A stretch of DNA of 11,582 bases from Candidatus Cloacimonadota bacterium (lineage in GTDB: Bacteria; Cloacimonadota; Cloacimonadia; Cloacimonadales; TCS61), in contig DRTC01000139.1 of the NCBI GenBank assembly GCA_011372345.1, forward strand, positions 1 through 11,582, given 5' to 3'. The notes under the pieces are model-generated. The model saw nothing but the letters and a program-made list of their open reading frames with translations, was not told where the DNA came from and did not search any database. The position numbers were made by a program, and so were the translations under genes. Positions within the stretch are counted from its first letter, which is position 1. Each line of letters opens with the position of its first letter. Below, piece after piece: positions 8,083 to 11,582 of this stretch.

Positions 8083-8175
8083 TTCGACTCGTAAGTAAAG
8101 CGACGAGTCGAAATAAAGATCGGATTGATGAATTAGCGTATCCGGTTTCGAGTCGTCGTTCCTTACGACTCGAAA
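8083..8175. repeat. BIME-like pair of inverted REP units
   Basis: Two hairpins flank a third weaker one. Unit A is TTCGACTCGT (8083-8092), a 10-nt loop and ACGAGTCGAA (8103-8112). Unit B is TTTCGAGTCGT (8146-8156), an 8-nt loop and ACGACTCGAAA (8165-8175). Read on the opposite strand, unit B contains TCGTAAGGAACGACGA, which aligns with TCGTAAGTAAAGCGACGA of unit A, so they are two copies of one element in opposite orientation. Between them CGGAT (8121-8125) pairs with ATCCG (8140-8144). The array fills the space between the stop codon of the unknown exported gene and tatD. Confidence 0.8.
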
Positions 8176-8178
8176 TTA

Positions 8179-9603
8179 TTATTTTTCTGTTTCGGGATAC
8201 AAGAACATCATGATCAGATCGATCTTATAATTTTTATCGAGATGATAACGGATTTCAGCCATATCATAAGTTTCAGTTTGCGGATCATCTGCGATCAAAT
8301 AACCCTTGAATTCTATGTAACCATTCACTTTTTTAACATCTTGCAGATCAAAATAAACATTCCTTTCTTTCCAGAAATAATTCAGCATCAACAGAAGATT
8401 TGCATAAGAATAGATTTCATATAATTCGCGCGATTTTCCGTTTACAACAAGAGTGGTCGGGACTCCATCGTGAATTAAGAAAAAATTCAACAATCTCGTT
8501 CCAATCGTTCTATGTTCATAAATAAGTTGAGCCAGAAAGGGAGCTATGTTTTCTGTCTCTTCATCTGTTAAATCGGATAGATCGATCGTATCGTTTGTTT
8601 TCAAGCGAACCTGTTTTCCCGACATTTCAAAATAAGTATCCGGAACAATATTTATTCCATCTTTTGTCTCTTGTTCAGAGCAGGAAATATCAGCAGAGAA
8701 ATTATCCCTAAAAGGTGGTTTTGTCAAAAAATATTTTCCTCCAAGAATTTGGATATGATGATTTGGAAATTCTTTTTTTAAAAACGAGTTTACATTTTTG
8801 ATTTTATTATGAAGCAATTCCTTGGTCTGTTTTTTCTCATAATAATTGCTGATATATTCTTCCAGAGAAAGTTCTGATATTGGTCTTTTATAAATTTTAT
8901 CTTCAATTTCAGGAATGATTTTTGTTTTAATTTCCGGGAAACCTTTTTCTTTTTTCCGAGGTTTCGGTTTAATGAACTTTTCTGCTTCGATTTTTTTCTG
9001 TTCTTTAAGCAATTGTCTTAATATTTCTGATTGTGGAAATAAAAATTCCAGGATGTCTTCTTCATCTGAATAAATTCTTACTCCAAATCTTTCTTTTCTT
9101 GAAAATGATTCGATTTTGTTCACATTAAATCTATCGGTCTGATAATTCTTAAAAAGCGATGTTAAAGCAGTTATATCATTCTGATTTGAATATAAAAATG
9201 AGATTTGGGAAAAGTCAATGAAATCTTCCAGAAAAATAAAATCATCGCTATTCAAACGGTAAACAAAATCCTCGAGAAAACTTGTATAAACTCCTAATTC
9301 AGGAGATTTAAAAAAATCTGAAAAGGGGAGTATTTCCCGTTGTTCAAAAATTTTCCAATCCTTCCATAAGTATTCAACATGTATTGATTTTTTACTTTTA
9401 CTTTGAAATTGCTTGGAAATTTTCTCCCGGGTAATCACTGAAGGGAAATTAATTTTAAAATCCCATTTCCTGATCCAGGAGTTATAAAGTTCATATTGAT
9501 AGTCAGTTATGAAATCTTTTGCCTGCGGTTCAAAAGCCGTCAAAAAAGCAGCAAATCCAAAAATAAACAAAACGGAAAAATATTTTTTCATTTTATTTGA
9601 CAT
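8179..9603 (-). CDS. Exported protein of unknown function, 474 residues
   Basis: I do not recognise a family. The N-terminus is a Sec signal peptide: positively charged MSNKMKK, a hydrophobic core FSVLFIFGFAAF, and a likely cut after LTA (residue 23). No lipobox Cys is present, so a soluble periplasmic or surface protein is likely. Residues about 25-195 are aromatic and charged. Residues about 197-240 are a Lys/Glu/Pro linker (KFIKPKPRKKEKG) that suggests two domains. Residues about 245-474 form a second domain ending in alternating beta-like segments (NVYFDLQDV, YIEFKGYLI, AEIRYHL, IDLIMMFLYP), which could be an NTF2/cystatin-like fold; that is a guess. ATG at 9603 is favoured because AGGAT lies about 5 nt upstream; an internal ATG at 9591 has no such site. 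It is divergent from the small acidic gene and upstream of tatD. Confidence 0.85.
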   Translation of the reverse strand: MSNKMKKYFSVLFIFGFAAFLTAFEPQAKDFITDYQYELYNSWIRKWDFKINFPSVITREKISKQFQSKSKKSIHVEYLWKDWKIFEQREILPFSDFFKSPELGVYTSFLEDFVYRLNSDDFIFLEDFIDFSQISFLYSNQNDITALTSLFKNYQTDRFNVNKIESFSRKERFGVRIYSDEEDILEFLFPQSEILRQLLKEQKKIEAEKFIKPKPRKKEKGFPEIKTKIIPEIEDKIYKRPISELSLEEYISNYYEKKQTKELLHNKIKNVNSFLKKEFPNHHIQILGGKYFLTKPPFRDNFSADISCSEQETKDGINIVPDTYFEMSGKQVRLKTNDTIDLSDLTDEETENIAPFLAQLIYEHRTIGTRLLNFFLIHDGVPTTLVVNGKSRELYEIYSYANLLLMLNYFWKERNVYFDLQDVKKVNGYIEFKGYLIADDPQTETYDMAEIRYHLDKNYKIDLIMMFLYPETEK

Positions 9604-9690
9604 TCTATCCTATTATTACATTTGTGGACGAGTAATTTTCCAAAGAGAAAAAGGTCAATAAATTATGGATTTTTTTTAAAGGAGAGGAAA
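9604..9690. promoter_or_regulatory. Divergent 87-bp intergenic region
   Basis: This short stretch must hold the promoters for both the minus-strand exported protein and the plus-strand acidic protein. It contains both Shine-Dalgarno sites: AGGAT reading left (about 9607-9611) and GGAGAGG reading right (9681-9687). I see no consensus -35/-10 pair on either strand and no clear operator dyad. Confidence 0.5.
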
Positions 9691-9996
9691 ATGATGCGGA
9701 AAGAAACTGATAAAGAGAGAATCAAAGAATTCTACGACTTGGTGGAGAATCCTTTTATTTTACGAAAATACCATAAACCTGTTCTGGTCTATGATATCGA
9801 GGGTGATAAAATTCGCTATTCACTCTGGGAAGAAGAATTGTTGAATAGATTTGGATTGAAAAATGTAGATGGTTGGGATGCGACTGAAGACTTGATCTTC
9901 TGTCCGGATTGGATGCGTGACGATATGGATGATGAAGGCGAAGATATCAATGACTATGATGATCTCGACCTTGATCTTAAAGGTTTGGATATTTGA
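9691..9996 (+). CDS. Small acidic protein of unknown function, 101 residues
   Basis: The family is not recognised. ATG at 9691 is chosen because GGAGAGG (9681-9687) sits immediately upstream; a second ATG follows at 9694, and the same frame extends back to 9622 but without a ribosome site. The product starts with a basic helix-like stretch (MMRKETDKERIKEFYDLVEN), then a probable beta-rich core (KPVLVYDIEGDKIRYSLWEE), a segment NVDGWDATEDLIFCPDWM, and a very acidic tail from about residue 75 (DDMDDEGEDINDYDDLDL). No signal peptide or membrane segment is visible, so it is likely cytoplasmic. An acidic tail of this kind could bind a basic partner or cations, but nothing in the sequence settles this. 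It is the only plus-strand gene in the window and ends at its own terminator. Confidence 0.8.
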   Translation: MMRKETDKERIKEFYDLVENPFILRKYHKPVLVYDIEGDKIRYSLWEEELLNRFGLKNVDGWDATEDLIFCPDWMRDDMDDEGEDINDYDDLDLDLKGLDI

Positions 9997-10006
9997 TTGA
10001 TTTAAG

Positions 10007-10162
10007 TTAGTTGCCTTTTTTGAGTTCACAATTCTCGTGAACTTTTTTTCCGTTTACTTCGATAAAAGCAGTATCTCCTTTATTCCAGAAAACCAGATTT
10101 CCATCGCTGTATCTGAAGTCAGAATGTATAAGTAATCTCTTCCCATCGAATAAATTCGATGG
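10007..10162 (-). pseudogene. C-terminal remnant of a MliC-type lysozyme inhibitor
   Basis: On the minus strand this frame, closed upstream by TAA (10163-10165), reads DGKRLLIHSDFRYSDGNLVF and continues WNKGDTAFIEVNGKKVHENC before the stop at 10007. The block RYSDGNLVFWNKGDTAFIE with a late Cys is characteristic of the C-terminal half of MliC/PliC domains (periplasmic or lipoprotein inhibitors of C-type lysozyme). The signal peptide and first half of the domain are absent. Homology seems to begin right after a 20-bp palindrome (10143-10162). No start codon or ribosome site serves this frame, so it is a dead fragment. Confidence 0.75.
10023..10049 (+). terminator. Rho-independent terminator of the small acidic protein gene
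   Basis: AGTTCAC (10023-10029), loop AATTCTC and GTGAACT (10037-10043) are followed by a T-run to 10049, 27 bp past the stop codon at 9996. Part of the stem lies inside the 3' end of the MliC remnant on the other strand. Its orientation and T-tract fit the plus-strand gene. Confidence 0.85.
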
Positions 10163-10179
10163 TTAATGTTTTTAACATT
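10143..10179. repeat. Two adjacent short palindromes at the MliC break point
   Basis: CCATCGAAT (10143-10151) and ATTCGATGG (10154-10162) form a perfect 9-bp inverted repeat with a 2-nt centre. AATGTT (10165-10170) and AACATT (10174-10179) form a second, 6-bp one. They lie exactly where recognisable MliC coding sequence stops. The GAATTTATTC-type core resembles REP palindromes scattered in many genomes. Confidence 0.6.
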
Positions 10180-10182
10180 GAA

Positions 10183-10284
10183 GTTAGGTACTATCAAAAA
10201 ATTGAAATTCAAAGTCATATTTTATCTCAACTCCTTTAATAATACTACTTTTTCCAACTAAAATGAAGTGGGAAATGTTAGGTA
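10183..10284. repeat. 94-bp-spaced direct repeat GTTAGGTA bounding an inserted segment
   Basis: GTTAGGTACTA at 10183-10193 recurs as GTTAGGTATTA at 10277-10287; the first 8 bp are identical. The right copy covers the premature stop of the DUF3795 fragment, and the left copy lies 3 bp from the double palindrome. The 86 bp between hold no recognisable gene (only an implausible 54-codon frame with a loosely spaced AAAGGAG). The pattern fits a small insertion with target duplication or a repeat-mediated deletion scar. Confidence 0.45.
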
Positions 10285-10385
10285 TTAATTAATTCTTTTG
10301 CTTTTTCTGCGATTTCTCCAGCATATCCTGCACAATCTCCACAATAAAGACCACAGTATGCGAGAAGCAATTCTTTTTCGTTCAT
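10278..10385 (-). pseudogene. 5' fragment of a DUF3795-like cysteine-rich protein
   Basis: An ATG at 10385 preceded by AAGGAAGG opens a 35-codon frame: MNEKELLLAYCGLYCGDCAG, then YAGEIAEKAKELINT and a stop. The YCGLYCGDC motif with a following helix is the start of DUF3795-type proteins, which normally run to about 110-150 residues and keep further cysteines that probably bind metal. The frame ends abruptly at the repeat GTTAGGTA, so the gene is truncated. Ribosome site and start are intact, so a short peptide could still be made. Confidence 0.65.
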
Positions 10386-10454
10386 CCTTCCTTCTTTCCG
10401 TATTTATTCATTTTTCATCATTCGCTGTTCAATATTCTCTTTTTTCTCTCATCG

Positions 10455-10809
10455 TCAATATTCGATCCTTATTCCTAAATGATTTAAAAGAGAAACAACT
10501 TCCGGCATAGAAAATTTCGCTTTTTCGATCTTATTATTCAGAGGATTTATCGAGTAATTTTTTGCGTTTTGGAAATTGGCATTCTCCAGATTAGTATTTT
10601 CAAAGATAGAACCTTTCAGGTCAGAGCAGGTGAAATTGGAATTTGTCAGATATGTTTGATAAAAATCTGAATTATGTATCCGGCAATCTGAAAATTCAGT
10701 GATTCAAACCTTCAAGGTTTGTCAAACCTTGAAGGTTTAAAAAACTATTATTTATCAGATTTGAAAAACTTTCATTTTCAAAAAAATCGTTTTTTAAAAT
10801 ATCCTGCAT
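10455..10809 (-). pseudogene. Pentapeptide-repeat protein gene disrupted by a palindromic element
   Basis: The 5' part starts at ATG 10809 and reads MQDILKNDFFENESFSNL..., a typical start for this family, before running through the palindrome at 10706-10738 to a stop at 10696. The 3' part continues in another frame from 10697 to the stop at 10455: EFSDCRIHNSDFYQTYLTNS, NFTCSDLKGSIFENTNLENA, NFQNAKNYSINPLNNKIEKA and KFSMPEVVSLLNHLGIRIEY. These show the A(D/N)LXX five-residue periodicity and the standard C-terminal NYSINPxNNKIxKAKFSxPE block of Qnr/YjbI-like proteins. Intact homologues fold into a right-handed beta-helix of about 200 residues; some protect DNA gyrase, but no role can be assigned here. 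About half the repeats are missing, so loss exceeds the simple insertion. No start codon with a ribosome site serves the 3' part. Confidence 0.85.
10706..10738. repeat. 33-bp perfect palindrome AAACCTTCAAGGTTT-gtc-AAACCTTGAAGGTTT
   Basis: The two 15-bp arms are exact reverse complements around the 3-bp centre GTC, and each arm is itself palindromic except for its central base. It resembles the AAACCTTGAAGGTTT repeats common in Bacteroidetes-type genomes. It lies inside the pentapeptide-repeat gene, exactly between the two readable parts. Confidence 0.9.
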
Positions 10810-10823
10810 TTTATCTTACGAAT

Positions 10824-10868
10824 ACTGAAACACACAGAAAATTTGAATATTTTCCTGTGTGTTTCAGT
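10824..10868. repeat. Long hairpin upstream of the pentapeptide pseudogene
   Basis: ACTGAAACACACAG (10824-10837) pairs perfectly with CTGTGTGTTTCAGT (10855-10868). The stem continues with AAAAT/ATTTT after a single bulged C, leaving a 6-nt loop. It is followed by GTCGAAACAGAGCGAAGTTG, like the tail of a scattered CGAAG-type repeat. There is no T-tract on either side, so it is more like a repeat element than a terminator. Confidence 0.75.
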
Positions 10869-11066
10869 CGAAACAGAGCGAAGTTGGTTAGAGAATAAAA
10901 GCTTTGAAATTCCAACACAATAAATATGTGAAATTAAATTTGAAAGGTTATTAGTTTTAAAGAAATTATTTACGAAAAATTAACAGTTCTGCTTTGAAAA
11001 CCTCCTCTTTGAAAACTTCCTCAACGATCGTGCATAAATGATCAATGAAAACACATTTGAATGCTT
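10869..11066. other. Non-coding spacer with a 15-bp tandem repeat
   Basis: Downstream of the RRM gene I see no gene or classical terminator. The only structure is two adjacent 15-bp units, CTTTGAAAACCTCCT (10992-11006) and CTTTGAAAACTTCCT (11007-11021), differing at one base. On the minus strand they would code VEEVFKEEVFK in an open frame without a start codon, possibly a fragment of an old gene end. Confidence 0.5.
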
Positions 11067-11339
11067 CTAATATCGTTGTCTCCTGCGAGGACGATCTTCT
11101 TTGGGTCTTGCTTCATTAACCCTGAGTTCTCTATCATTAATTTCTTTGCCATTAAGATTTTCAATGGCAGCCAGACCTGCTTCATTATCAGTCATTTCAA
11201 CAAATCCAAAACCTTTTGAACGACCTGAATCTCTATCTGTGATTATCCTTGCACTTTCTACAGTACCGAATTCAGCAAACAGATTTTTCAATTCCTCTTC
11301 CGACATCCGAAAAGGGACATTTCCTACATAAATGTTCAT
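11067..11339 (-). CDS. Small RRM-domain RNA-binding protein
   Basis: This 90-residue protein is a single RNA recognition motif. RNP2 is IYVGNV (residues 3-8) and RNP1 is KGFGFVEM (42-49), with the RNA-stacking aromatics Tyr4, Phe44 and Phe46 in place. The loop DRDSGRSKG precedes RNP1, and AAIENLNGKEINDRELRVNE completes the fold. A short basic tail (PRRRQRY) ends the protein, like the Gly/Arg tails of cyanobacterial and other bacterial Rbp proteins, which bind single-stranded RNA and are often cold-induced. The start is firm: GAGGAG lies 6 nt upstream of ATG at 11339. Length is usual for the family. It appears to stand alone, with about 240 bp of AT-rich sequence upstream. Confidence 0.95.
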   Translation of the reverse strand: MNIYVGNVPFRMSEEELKNLFAEFGTVESARIITDRDSGRSKGFGFVEMTDNEAGLAAIENLNGKEINDRELRVNEARPKEDRPRRRQRY

Positions 11340-11582
11340 TTTTTCTCCTCTAATGATTTTACGAAAATTAGACAGTAAATTTGATTTTATCTCTCTAATT
11401 CAAGCTATGTTTCCCTTAATTTTTTCGATATTATTCTGTCAACAGATTTCAAAATTATAAATTATTTACAAATTTTCCTAGTTCATTTTTACTAAAAAGA
11501 GAAAAGTTTTTAAAAAAATCGTGCTTGACACATATTTCGGAAAAAATTCTTTACAAACAAAATTATTTTATTGATTTTAAAA
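11340..11582 (-). promoter_or_regulatory. Long AT-rich upstream region of the RRM gene
   Basis: No gene is visible. On the minus strand a TTGACA (11437-11442) lies about 100 bp before the ATG, followed by GAATAATATCGAAAAAATT, without a clear -10. A start nearby would give a leader of about 70 nt, a feature of cold-regulated messages, but this is inference. On the plus strand another TTGACA (11525-11530) faces off the right edge and may serve a gene outside the window. Confidence 0.3.

Noticed and set aside
8050..8175. CRISPR array or integron attC site
   Set aside because: The units are inverted rather than regularly spaced direct repeats, there are no spacers, and no cas or integrase gene is nearby.
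9622..9690. Longer start for the small acidic protein
   Set aside because: No ribosome site at 9622, whereas GGAGAGG sits just before ATG at 9691.
10054..10218. Minus-strand 54-codon frame preceded by AAAGGAG
   Set aside because: The spacing to ATG is long (12 nt), the product resembles nothing, and its second half overlaps the MliC remnant in another frame.
10298..10510. Plus-strand 70-codon frame
   Set aside because: It is antisense to the DUF3795-like fragment and the pentapeptide-repeat end, both of which show clear family motifs.
11101..11331. Plus-strand 76-codon frame
   Set aside because: It is antisense to the RRM gene, which has full RNP1 and RNP2 motifs and a good ribosome site.

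Overview
The window is AT-rich and looks like a piece of a free-living Gram-negative chromosome from the FCB group. A member of Candidatus Cloacimonadota (Cloacimonetes) or a close relative is my best guess. The support is a very large SprA-type outer-membrane protein (the type IX secretion translocon, largely an FCB trait), a clostridial-type 56-residue 2[4Fe-4S] ferredoxin that suggests an anaerobe, a type III pantothenate kinase and a small bacterial RRM protein. Taxonomy is inferred from gene content only; no rRNA or tRNA gene is visible.

Layout. Positions 1-5957 (minus strand) carry the 5' two-thirds or more of sprA, which runs off the left edge. coaX (5962-6738, minus) lies only 4 bp upstream of it, so the two probably share a transcript. 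A ferredoxin gene (7006-7176, minus) follows, closed by a strong intrinsic terminator (6953-6984) that separates it from coaX. tatD (7284-8036, minus) and a large exported protein of unknown function (8179-9603, minus) come next. The 142 bp between those two are packed with palindromic REP-like repeats. An 87-bp divergent intergenic region separates the unknown exported protein from a small acidic protein gene on the plus strand (9691-9996), which ends at a hairpin-plus-T-tract terminator.

Positions 10007-10809 are a gene graveyard, all on the minus strand: the C-terminal third or so of a MliC-type lysozyme inhibitor, the first 35 residues of a DUF3795-like cysteine-rich protein, and a pentapeptide-repeat gene cut in two by a 33-bp perfect palindrome. 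Short palindromes and an 8-bp direct repeat lie at or near the break points, so small repeat elements seem to have driven the decay. A long hairpin (10824-10868) and a repeat-bearing spacer lead to an intact RRM RNA-binding protein gene (11067-11339, minus) with a long AT-rich upstream region.

Functional links. SprA forms the outer-membrane channel of type IX secretion. CoaX makes 4'-phosphopantothenate for coenzyme A, so its pairing with sprA looks like shared transcription rather than shared function. TatD, ferredoxin and the RRM protein are housekeeping genes. The two unrecognised genes (474-residue exported protein, 101-residue acidic protein) are the main unknowns. I found no CRISPR array, intact transposase, phage gene or complete novel system. 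The most unusual signals are the repeat-driven gene decay, the paired inverted repeats at 8083-8175, and a long acidic proline-rich insert with an 18-residue tandem repeat inside SprA.
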